The notes under the pieces were generated by a model. The model was not told where the DNA came from. It did not search any database and saw only the letters and a program-made list of their open reading frames with translations. 64,000 nucleotides of DNA from Limnanthes douglasii subsp. nivea (lineage: Eukaryota > Streptophyta > Magnoliopsida > Brassicales > Limnanthaceae): the NCBI GenBank assembly GCA_036936605.1, contig JAUPFV010000002.1:317146893-317210892 (forward strand), in the 5' to 3' direction. How positions within the stretch are numbered: position 1 is the stretch's first letter; every line of letters begins with the position of its first letter. The position numbers were made by a program, and so were the translations under genes. Shown here one piece after another: positions 44,088-54,750 of the stretch.

Positions 44088-44215
44088 TACCTGTGACCAC
44101 ACTCCTAAAAACATTTTCATTATTTCTGCATGTGGCAATCTCATCATGATTTCCTATTTATTGTCATCGGTAACTAGAACCTCCCTATGAATGGCTTCAT
44201 TATGTCTATTATTCT
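44088..44215. other. short flank between copy 2 and the LINE RT remnant
   Basis: Probably more of the LINE, but no motif is readable. Confidence 0.4.
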
Positions 44216-46390
44216 TGTTTAAATTAAGCGTCTTCAATCCATTATCTCATCTTTTATTAAAATAGAGTTCAATATCATAAGCAAAAGAGCTTATTATGTT
44301 CAAACTTCACTTCTTCAAGCCCAACACAATCTAGTAAATGATCATCTCAATCCCTCACTTATCGAGGCTAAAATTAATGCCTCCAAAAATTGTCTTCTTT
44401 AGTTATATGGAAGAGTCTTTCCTTAAGTAGAAGTTCCATGAAATACGGCTTAAGATGGGGGGGGGGGCGTAACTTCAAATACTTCTTTAACAATATTAAA
44501 GCACGTATTTCTATAAATAAAATCATCTTTATTAATGACCTGCACAGGATCATTTATCCCTCCCCGTGGATTTTTTAACATATTTGTTTCTCACTTCACC
44601 AACACATTTCGTATTAAGAACCCTTCCACTTACCATGAACTCGCTAGAGTTAGAAGCGTTAGCACAACTAAGTTTAACAACTTCAATAAACCTCATATGA
44701 TTCTCTATGTAACCAATAATGAGATTAAAAAATTCATGTTTAGTATTAATACTAATAAAGCATAGGGTCCTGACGACTACAATTCTAGTTTCTTTCAGTC
44801 CTCTTGGGTCACCATTACTATGGAATTTTATAAAATAATCCATCATTTTTTCATCTATAATCGCATGGACATTGGCTGGAACAAGACCTTCATCGCCTTT
44901 ATCTCAAATTTAGAAAAAAAATCATCTTCTTATGACTTCAGACCCATTGCACGTTACAATGTTATCTCGAAGTTAATTCCATATTTATTACCAACATGAT
45001 TAAAGTCTCCCTTCACTCTCTGATCGATCCATCTGAATCAGCTTTTATCTCAGACTATAGTATTTCCAATAATATTCTCCTTTCACGAGATTTGCTCCAC
45101 AAATATAACACCAATAGGAAAGATCCACGAACGGTCCCTACGGTTGACCTCGTGAAAGCCTTCGATAATGTACGTTGGTGTCTCCTTTTAGATGTCCTCT
45201 ATGTCATAGATTTCCCATACCAAATGATTGGTTGAATCATCTAGTGTATTTCCACCCCCATTTACTATGTAATATGAATAGTAACTCTTTTTCTTCATTT
45301 CAAACTAAAAGAGGCCTCTGGCAAGAGAACTCTCTCTTATTTCCAGTTTGTTCTTACTATGCAAGTCTTGTCGACTTTTCTCAAAGAGAAAAGTCAACAC
45401 CTCTTGTTTGACTTGCATTGGGAGTGTAATAAGCTCAAAACCAATAATCTTTGTTTGTCGATAGCTTAATGATTTTTTATTGCATAATTATAAACTCTGT
45501 TAAACTTGTTAAAGAAAGACTTGGGGAGTTCTCCATCCTCTCGGGCCTCCACCTCAATCCCAATAAGAGTCACATTTTCCTCTTCATGGTTTCTGACTTG
45601 ATTCACCACTCCATCATCACCTCCTTAGGATTTGAGGAAGGTTTATTTTGGTACGTTACTTAGGTGTCCCTCTTATCACCTTCAATCTTTCATATAATGA
45701 TTATATGCTTATTTTCATTAAAATCACTAATCATATCAACTCTTGGATCTCCAAATACTAGAGGCTTGAGTTAATGAAGATTTCCCTCATCGCTGGCCAG
45801 TTTTATTTATCCTCTATGTTTATCCTCCATGTTTGTGTTCTTAAAAACCTTGCCAACTCTTTCGTAAATTTCTCTAGTTGGACCCCGGATGGAAATCGTA
45901 GGTGCCAGAGTTGATTGGTCTAAGGTTACCTTGTCATCGTTCAAAGAAAACCTTTGGGTTTTAGACCTCAACGTCTGGAATTAGGCGACCACCCTCAAGA
46001 CTTTTTCTCCAGCTTGAGTGGAAACCCATCCTCAATTTGGTGTAACTAGGTTCTTAAAAAATATATAGGATAACATATTCAGGAACCTCCTCATTGGCTC
46101 ATATTCTAGTTGCACAAGATAAATATCATTAATTTAAGGTATCTTGTAGCCAAACTCTAAAAGGAAAATATCGACAATGGTCTCTCCACTTCCCTCTGAT
46201 ATATCTCTTTGCTTTTTTCTAACTCTCTTGTTGACCGTTACGGTCATAATATTTTGTGGTATTGTATAATGCGCAACAATAACATGGTTTATGATATCAT
46301 CAATTTAGGCTATTTTCTTGGATGGATCCACCATGTTTGCTGCATTTAACCACTGTCTCTACTTCAGTTTTGTTGTACTTTTCTCATCTT
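44216..46390 (+). pseudogene. L1-type LINE ORF2 remnant (reverse transcriptase)
   Basis: Plus-strand fragments in shifting frames follow the standard plant L1 ORF2 order: KLKRLQSIISSFIK at 44216, KFFNNIKAR-like (44480), NEIKKFMFSINTNKA-GPDDYNSSFFQSSW (44715-44810), WNKTFIAFISN, SSYDFRPIARYNVISKLI, LIDPSESAFISDYSISNNILLS (45015-45090), VDLVKAFDNVRW (45145), then FVDSLMIFYC (degenerate FADD, 45452) and LSGLHLNPNKSHIF (45540), and LDLNVWN (45965). An 11-base G run at 44457-44467 and many indels break it. No endonuclease domain or poly(A) end was identified. It sits immediately right of copy 2's TSD. Confidence 0.85.
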
Positions 46391-46667
46391 GAATACTGTT
46401 GTTTTTGTACTTACTATACGAGATATGCCACTTAGATCATGTATTTATATAACTTTATATACATGGGAATACATCGATGACTATGTAAACTTTTTATTAT
46501 CATAATTTATTTATTTTCGTTGAAACAAATAGATAAAAAGATAAAATAAAAATCATTTAAAAATACATTTTATCCTCGTTAATATATTTAACGACACCCC
46601 TTAATAACATAAGCTCGGGTAAAAAAAACATTATAATTTTTTGGAATAAATAAAACTAATATAAAAT
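46391..46667. other. AT-rich flank
   Basis: No feature recognised between the LINE remnant and the MULE-type terminus at 46668. Confidence 0.5.
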
Positions 46668-47360
46668 AGGCTAATCTACCAATAACTGCCTCAAATTGAA
46701 CTTATTTACAGATAACGACATGTAAGTCTAAAAATATCTAATCGTTCTTTTTTCTGTTTTTTATGTTTTTTTAAATAGTTATATTTTTAAACCATAGCTC
46801 AAAAAACTATATGAAACTACCATTGGTTTTGTTTTTTTAAGACGAAAAAACTACATCCATGAAATATATTTTTTTTAATTGCAAAATTACATGTAATTTC
46901 GTTGCGAAATAAGGTTGGAAAAATAATTGTGTTCTAGTTGTAGAATTATATGTAATTTTCTCTCTTAAAATAAATTTGGTCTAGTTGCGGAATTACATGT
47001 AATGTAGTTGCTAAACATAATGCGTTCTCATTGTAGAATTACGTGTAAATGTGTTGTGAAAGTAAGAAAAAAATAGCTACGGAAATTAGACTTTGGTTGC
47101 TAAGTAAGTCTGATTGTGTGAAAAAACAAAATACAATATTGTTTCATGAAAATAAGTGTTAATTGAGTGTGAAACAACTAACTTCTTTGTAGTTGCGACA
47201 ATATGTGCATTTTTTTGGAAAAACTTCATTTAAAAAAATTAATTTTGATCCAACTGCAAAAATATGTTCAATTTTATTACAAAATAAGCATAGAAAAAAT
47301 ACATATGTTTCAGTTGCGGTATTACGTGTAATTTGATTGCGAAAAAAAATTCTATAACTT
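46668..47360 (+). repeat. MULE-type terminus with degenerate subterminal tandem repeats
   Basis: GGCTAATCTACCAATAACTG at 46668 matches the right terminus of the MULE at 16739-18812 (TAATCTACCAATAACCACC), and TTATTTACAGATAACGAC matches its internal block. From 46880 to 47345 about eight degenerate units of the type AGTTGCGGAATTACATGTAA follow, like the subterminal units of that MULE. No transposase was seen here. Confidence 0.55.
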
Positions 47361-47473
47361 ATGACTTATAGATTTTGTTTTATTACTTTCTAAATAATAA
47401 AAATATTTGTGTTTTGAAATTATTATTATTCGATCAAAATTTGACAAATATAGAATTTTAAAATAATAGATGG

Positions 47474-47474
<1 letters not shown>

Positions 47475-47523
<49 letters not shown>
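47475..47523. repeat. (TA)n microsatellite
   Basis: About 24 uninterrupted TA units. Confidence 0.95.
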
Positions 47524-47527
<4 letters not shown>

Positions 47528-48017
47528 GATTTAAAAATATTGTTGAACTCAACCTTATGTCACGTGTATTTGTGAATTTTTTTACTATACATATTAATTT
47601 TTAAAAATTTAGAAATTTAAATAGTTATCGATCATTTAAACTCAACCTTATGTCACGTGTTACTTAATGAATGACCTATTTATTGTTGGTAGTAGTTTCA
47701 CGTTTAGATTGTCCATAAAATAACGAATTTAATATATCACGTGTAATTGTAACATGACTGATATATGCAAATACTATATTAACGTATCCGCTGATATCAT
47801 TATCTTAAAAGCCAATGCATATCCCACAAATTTTACACTTATCCGAATTCCGGACTCATTTGGGTTACCTAATATTTAATAAATATATGCAATTTATTTT
47901 GATCTATCGTCGACCTCGAAGAGTAAAAGCAAAGTCAATATATGCCTCTTTTTTTTCTAATTATTTCATTTTCTCTGTCTTTTGTCTCTTTATACAACCA
48001 AAAAGAGCCTCTTTATA

Positions 48018-48262
48018 ATACCTACGTGCGGCTTCTAAAGGTGCAGCAGAGTTGGTTGAGTACGGTATGTTTGTGAACAAAGATAATGAGTTCGAGTCCT
48101 TCTACATACGTTTTTTCGGCTGAGTCTGTCATCTTGTATGGTTTACCTTCTAGCGTTGGTTTACAGACTATCGCGTCAGAGTTAGGGTTTACTCTGTGCG
48201 CACTCATTGCACTCTGAGTAGCGGCTGTGGTTCTCTCCAAAAAATAAAAAAATACCCACATG
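48018..48262 (+). mobile_element. tRNA-derived SINE with imperfect 11-bp TSD
   Basis: Body about 48029-48251. The head has a pol III B box GAGTTCGAGTCC (48088-48099) and an A-box-like AGTTGGTTGAGTACGG (48050-48065), 25-30 bp apart as in tRNA genes. The body shows the plant SINE landmarks GGTTTACC, GGGTTTACTCTGTGCGCAC and GTAGCGGCTGTGG and ends in AAAAAATAAAAAA. Flanks ATACCTACGTG (48018-48028) and ATACCCACATG (48252-48262) match at 9 of 11 bases and are likely the TSD. Transcription needs pol III and mobilisation a LINE (established). Confidence 0.82.
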
Positions 48263-48689
48263 TATCGATAACCCACCTAGACTTTTGACATGCCCCTTCG
48301 CCATTAACCGATAAATTGAATGAATAAATATTAAATAACTAGTAGGAATTAGTCAATATAAACATTTTTTATTAGATAGAGGAGCCGATTTTGTCTCTAA
48401 TGGCCGAAAAATATCTATCAACCTTTTTTAATGTCACTTGTAAATAAGAATACATTTATAATTCAGCTGTTTATGGGTTATGAGAAGTAATTAATATGTA
48501 TAGGGTTTTATCGTTTGTATATGATTAGAACGTAACTATAAATTTATGCGTATGTTTGTTTTATTCCGGTTATATTTTTTATATAGTTTAGATTTACGAG
48601 TATGGGTTAAGTTATATGACTCTGTTTGGTATTATTATTGATGAAATTTGTTTTTATTTTTAATGATCGAATAATAATAAAATACTGTA

Positions 48690-48845
48690 AAGATGAATTA
48701 TTTAGTAAATGAGGTTGTCGCATTCCATAACAAAATATGTCATCAATGAATTATTTAATAAAAGAAGTTGTCGTACTCCATAATAAAACATGAATTATTT
48801 TATTAATTAAAAGAGGTTGTCGTACTCCATAATAAAACATGTTCC
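48690..48845. repeat. tandem repeat, three units of about 50 bp
   Basis: Units share GAGGTTGTCGYAYTCCATAA followed by CAAAATATG or TAAAACATG and GAATTATTTARTAAA. Confidence 0.75.
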
Positions 48846-49204
48846 GCTACTATTGACTGATGTCATAGTGCGCGGCTTTCTCTTATGATTCTATCACTAA
48901 AAGCCACCTCAGTATACAGATATTTGTATTTATATGGACTATATATTTTAATTTAATATTTTTATCCACTAAAAATAATTTTACAAACATCTTTACATAA
49001 GTGTCTAAAAAAAAGTTATTTAATTTATAGAGCCATCCATCTAAAATATTTTGTTGTCACGTGCATAACATCTATAAATGATAAACAACTTATTCATATA
49101 TTAGGCCATTCATATTTTGGTCATGGTACAAAATCACAAATAATTCTTTTTTTATATAAATTTATATTTTAAAAAAATTATATCTTTCGAATCATAATTT
49201 TAAA

Positions 49205-49885
49205 AAAATAAACTATCAGTTTTGTTTGTTAAGACGAATAAAATTAAATTTATTGATGATATTTTTTTTCAGTAACATGCGAACATGCGAGACCAACCAT
49301 AAATAGATATGTGAGACCATATATAAACAAACATGTACGACCAGACATAAATAAATATGTGAGACATATGAAACCAAGTCTAACCAAACATGTGAGACCA
49401 GACATAAAAACATGCGAGCAGAGGCATATATAAATATGTGAGCCGATGCATAAATACACATGCGAGACATGTACTACTTGATGATAAAGATGCGAGAACA
49501 TAATTAATAAGTCTAACAAAAAAAATTAAAAAAAATCATAAATCGATCTAGTTTTGTTCGTCTTAAAAAAACAATGTCTCGTCTCACATGATTTAATATT
49601 GCTTAGTCTCTAAACTTATTATGTTTGGTCTCGCATGATCTATTATGCATGATCTCACATGTTTTTTTTGTCTTCCATGATTGATTATGTCTGCTCTTGC
49701 ATATTTTCTATTGCTGGTCTTGTATGTTTTTTTGTACCTGATCTCGCATGTTTATTTATGCATGGTCTCGCATGTTTGGTTATTCCTGGTCTCCCAGTTA
49801 CTGGTGAATTTATTTGTAAAAAAATCAAAAAATATCATCAATAGATCTAGTTTTATTCGTTTAGAAAACAAAGTTGTTGGTACTT
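49205..49885. repeat. inverted pair of minisatellite arrays (foldback-like element)
   Basis: Left arm 49275-49505 repeats about eight times a unit like ACATGCGAGACCAGACATAAATA; right arm 49570-49800 repeats its reverse complement (GGTCTCGCATGTTTATTTATG). Each arm is bordered by AGACGAATAAAAYT...ATTGATGATATTTTTT or its inverse, and the middle (49535-49575) has a third copy of that border. No coding sequence. MULE or FoldBack-type origin is inferred. Confidence 0.7.
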
Positions 49886-50390
49886 TCAGATTATTTTTTT
49901 CTGAGCTCCGATTTGATAGATACAAACCTTTAAAAAAAGAAAAAAAAAGAAAAAAAAAGGTTTAGTTCAAGAACTAGAAGTGATTACGTGGTTAGTGATA
50001 AAGCGTGAGTATATAAGCTATTATTTAGAGAATTCGGGTATTGAATGAGAGTTAATTACACAAAATGGGTATTAGGTAAGCAATAGTGAAAGTTGAGGTA
50101 CTATATGGGAGTAAAGTTTGGTTTTGGATACTTTTTGAAGACATTTCCTCTATTATAATGGTAAAATTGAAATGAGCGAATAAATCTAAAAAACAACGAA
50201 CGGAAAACCAAAAAAAATGGTTAATTTTATCTAAATATAAAAAACAATTATTGGTGGACTTTAAATTTTTATATACGAATATTAGAACTAAAGACTATAT
50301 CACATAAGAATATTTGATATTACATAATTCTAACCATATACATATCATATATTTTATTAGCTTTTTAGAAATTTTGAGTATCCAAATTGT
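49886..50390. other. AT-rich DNA
   Basis: Only an A-rich tract (49930-49960) noted; no gene recognised. Confidence 0.4.
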
Positions 50391-52735
50391 TTTGATTCTC
50401 TAAAACATCTCTGGTCATTGACCGAAACATCTATAAAATTTCCAAAAGTTATACCACCGTACTTGATGTTTGCTGAAATTCGGCTTTATAACACAAACTG
50501 AAATTTGTATACCACGTATATTTGGCTAGACTTTTAAGAGTTTTAAGTCTTATTTATTCTAATTTACCTTAGCTGATTTGTTGCGAGAGATGTCTATGCT
50601 TAGGTTCGTACTAGATTGTTCTTGTCTCATTAAAAACCTTCATCAGTTAAAAACTCTCTTAAACATAAACAAAATATTTTACCAAAAAAAATTGTACAAC
50701 TAACAGTTAGTAGGCTAATAAGATATTAGTATCCATCAATATTTACTAACTTATTTATTCTTATTTGTTTAATAATATTTTGATTCGTCGTTGACTAAAG
50801 TTCAGAACCCCATATAGTCCTTGATGAATGATGAAATGAGGAATTATAATAAACTCAAGTGTTGATATATCTTTGGTAGCTTCATGTAATTAATCATGCT
50901 ACTATTCTTTACTCGGTCGAACTTTTGTTGAAATTATTCTGGTAGCCCCCTAGTCCTTGGTGAATGATGATAAATGGAGTATATTGATTGATATTCAATT
51001 TTTAGTATTCTTCAATACAAAATGTGTTAATATATTTCTTTCGGATTTGACTTGTTTTTTAATTTTCTTAAGTAGTCTGCCTAGTCATTGGTGAAGACTG
51101 GGGTAAGGGCTGAACAATGCCCAAAAATATCTCCGAATTTTTGAAGTAATCGAATTTTATACATTTTGTTTGTGATTCTAGCCAAAGTTATATTGTGGTA
51201 AATATATATAAGGATAAATGATTTTTCTTGGAGGAATGTTTTATTTATTTGATGTTTATTTCTCGCAAACCTTTTGAAGTTGGAAGGCGTATATTTATAT
51301 TTTTGTAAATATACAAATTGCTGAGATAAAATTACACGTGTATGATGGTCTTTTCTTTTAGGTAAATGTGTGAACTCTATTCACCTTCTATAAGCATGAT
51401 CTTTAAAACTCTTTTTAATCCTAACTTATTGTATCTTGCAAGCTAATCCAAGCCATAGAAAAAAATCAAAGGTTGAAATTTGTTTATACCTTTGGGTATA
51501 AATACTCATTTGTTTTTTTTCACTTTCTTACTCGATATTCTCTATGTATTCTTCCACCATTTTATTGATTCATTTACTTTCTTAGTCATTGGTCGAAGCA
51601 TCTCCAAAAGTGACCAAATATTGGACCACCAAACTTGATGTTACTATATATGAAGCTATTATATTCCACAAACAGAAATGTTTATATCAAACATATTTTG
51701 TTACACTCGTAAGAGTCTTAAATCTTATTTATTCTAGTTTACCTTAGCAGAACTACTACCAGTGATGTCTCTACTTTGGTTTACACTAAATTTTTCATGT
51801 CTCATTAAAAGCTTTCGCCAAACAATATTTCTATGAAAGACAAAAAACGATTACCGAAAGAAAAGTGTACAACTAACAATTAGTAGGCTACTAGTGTATT
51901 ACCTATTAATTATTTACTAACTTATTTATTCTTACTAGTTTCCGAATGTTTCGATTCTTCGTTGACTATAGCTGAGAAACTCATGTAGTCATTAATAAAG
52001 GATAAAATATGGACGGACAACGACCTGAAGTGTAGATATTACTTTAGTAGCTTCAGGCAATTGCATGTTATTATTTTTTAATCTGCAAAATTTCTTCTAA
52101 ATGTATACTAGTACCCCTATAGTCATTGGTGAAGGATAATTAGAGGACTATATTAATTGATATCCAGCTTCCAAAAATTTTGAATGCAAAATGTGTTAAT
52201 CATATTTCTTCCGTTATTGACTTGTTTTTAAAATTGCTTGAGTAGTTTGCCTAGTCCTTGGTGAAGACTGGGGTAAGGGCTAAAAAATGCCCGAGAACAT
52301 GTCTGTCTTTTTAAATCAGTCGAATTTTGCATCTTCTATTTATGTTTTTTTTCCAAAGTTATATGTTAGTAAATGTATTTAAGGATAACTGATTTTACTT
52401 GCCTGATGTTTTTATTTATTTGATGTTTTATTCTAAAAAAACCTTTTGAAATTGGAATGCTTATATTTATATTTTGATGAATATGTAAATTGCTGAAGGA
52501 ACTTACACATGTATGAAAGTATTTTTTTAGGCAGACATGTGCACTATCTTCATCTTTTTTAATAATAGTCCTCCAATTTTTTTTTTAATCTGAAATGCTT
52601 ATATTTTGTAAGCTAATCCAAGCCATTAAAACAAATTGAAGGTTGAATTTTGTTTTGGGTATAAATACTCATTTATGTCATTCATTTACTTTATGTTTTT
52701 ACTTTCGTATTCGATATTTCCTATGTATTGTTCTA
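50390..52735 (+). repeat. 1.17-kb tandem duplication, LTR-like
   Basis: Two diverged copies, about 50390-51560 and 51560-52735. Collinear landmarks: TGTACAACTAACARTTAGTAGGCTA, split here as TGTACAACTAAC and TTAGTAGGCTA; GTGAAGACTGGGGTAAGGGC at 51091 and 52261 (exact, 1170 bp apart); and GGGTATAAATACTCATTT near 51496 and 52657, a promoter-like core similar to the Tat LTR core. A short motif TAGTCMTTGGTGAA recurs three to four times per copy. No coding sequence. Confidence 0.8.
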
Positions 52736-52799
52736 TTTTTTCTTGATTTGGTTACCTTTTTGTTTTTATTATAAAAATAAATTTTTAATTTATATATAA

Positions 52800-54390
52800 A
52801 TGGGTAAGAAAGGTGAATGTAGTGACTACGCACGCAGATAAATTAATCACGATAATGGTTCATTTGGGGTTGAAATTTATTGTGAGTAAGAAGTTTGTAA
52901 AGTTGTGTGTCGTAATTTTTCAAGCACCCTTGAAAAGAAAATTATGATGAGCAAAAAGAAGTGACTAAAAGTTGTTGTCCCACTCAATATTATTTATGCT
53001 ACTCCTTCTGCTTTTGAGGGTATGAGTCTATCCATAACATGATGTAGTAGTATAACTGAATTTTCCAATCCTAAAGATGATTCAGATGTGAAAGGTGAAT
53101 CGTTAGATGATCTTCATATCGTTATCTTACTAACGATGATTGTGTAAAAAAGCTCGATGATTGGGCGATTCCTCATGATATAACTATTAGATTCCATATA
53201 ATATGGTACAATCATTTTGATTCACATGAATATGAGGTTGTTTTCTTCAAATTCTATTTATCATGAGTTTCGGTTCCTCATGCTCCAAATATTGTCAAAA
53301 CAATTTAAGTATCAAACATTTTCCCTCGCAGGCTTGTTCATAATTCCTAAAGTCTTTTACTTTCAGTTATAATTCTATCAAGAAAGACTAACCTATTTTT
53401 CTAATTTTTTATGTATTCATTTACAAAAATTATCATTGGTCTTCCAACTTATAACAAAGTATGGAAGGATAAGTCCAACAATTGGGAGACCGAGTATGGA
53501 GAAGAAGTTCCTCCTATTAGCCGAAATTGGGTATTTAAGCATAAGTTTTCATCTTTTCGATAAACGTTTCTTTTTTATTTTATTTTGTATGTATTTGATT
53601 ATGGAATTTTGTTTTTACCTTCTCAATTAATATTGATAAGTTTTTTTATGGAAATAGGATAACCATACTCGCATGAAGTATGCAAATTTAGTCGATGAAG
53701 CTTCCAAGATTTCTCATTTATACTCCTGTATTCTTGTACCCGAAGAATTTATTAATAACGAGTTATGGTCGAGTATTATTGTGCGAGATGAACTCTCGGT
53801 TTATCTTTCGTCTAAAGAGGGTAATCTGGAAAAATACTTTCTAGTGAAGAAGTATTTAGAGAGACAATCTTGAAGGAATAATATTTTAGGGAGAAAATTT
53901 ACAAAAGAGAATGTTGGCAGAAAATGTTCTTAAAAGATGAAATTGCGTAGCAAATCAAAGGATCGAGGTTCATAAAAAATGTCTAGTGTTCCTTGAAAGA
54001 CTACCAAGGTCAAAACAGAGGCTCGTGATGTTTGTAAATAAATTATGGTGATCATTTTTGGGTTAAACAAGAAAAATGACCTTATTTGGTTGATTTAACC
54101 CTGGATCGTGAAATAACAATTATTATTGCAGCAAACGAAAATTGTTAGCATGTTCTTCCCTTAACTGTTGAGTCAGATATTAAATTTTAGTATGAGAGAC
54201 TTTATGAACTTTTTTGGCCTCCGAGGCCTTGGGTTATCCATCAGGATGCTCAACCTTAATATCTTCGTCTATAGAAAGACAATCCTTTTTTTAGAATTCG
54301 ACATCATAAAATTGATCTCCCACGGTGTTTTGATTCATTCAACGAGAAAATTTATGTTTACCACAAACGACGCCAATTTATCTTGATGTT
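52800..54390 (+). pseudogene. distant relative of the Tat accessory gene (PF04195-like)
   Basis: ATG near 52800 (MGKKGE). Fragments in several frames: LDDWAIPHDITIRFHIIWYNHFDSHEYEVVFF (53160-53250), VPHAPNIVKTI and RRLVHNS, then YKVWKDKSNNWETEYGEEVPPISRNW (53455-53530), and an open 66-codon part at 53673-53873 (NLVDEASKISHLYSCILVPEEF). The layout, a domain with PNxx and a W-K-D-(K/R) FF-like segment, fits PF04195-type proteins seen in plant gypsy elements. The 1.17-kb LTR-like repeats lie directly upstream. Family assignment is by pattern only. Confidence 0.4.
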
Positions 54391-54485
54391 TCCAAGTCAC
54401 TAGGTTTAGTCAAAGCCGAGAGTAAAACTTACAGTATAACATAAATGTTCTAAAACGAAAGTTGCATATTATAGAGAAATAAGAA

Positions 54486-54487
<2 letters not shown>

Positions 54488-54530
<43 letters not shown>
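54488..54530. repeat. (AAT)n microsatellite
   Basis: About 14 AAT units. Confidence 0.95.
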
Positions 54531-54532
<2 letters not shown>

Positions 54533-54559
54533 TGTGTATATTATTGATGGTTGTTGGAC

Positions 54560-54750
54560 CTTTATTTATGGTTCTAGTATTACAATACATAAATCCCAAA
54601 TATTATGGGGGTAATGCTTCATTTATCTCTAGTTATTTAGATTCTATCCTTAATTGTATCTTTGACTGAGCCAATATATTCATACATAACTATTTACACC
54701 ATTATCAATTATAATTAAGAAATTGTTTAATTAATTTATTTTATAATAAA
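54560..54750 (+). repeat. LTR-like block related to 4260-4430
   Basis: Shares TTATCTCTAGTTATTTAGAT-type order with the ancient Tat-like 5' LTR (TTTATCTCTAACTACCTAGA) and ACCATTATCAATTATAAT. Weak. Confidence 0.35.

Noticed and set aside
49275..49800. CRISPR-like array
   Set aside because: Units are degenerate, have no unique spacers and occur as an inverted pair in a plant genome.
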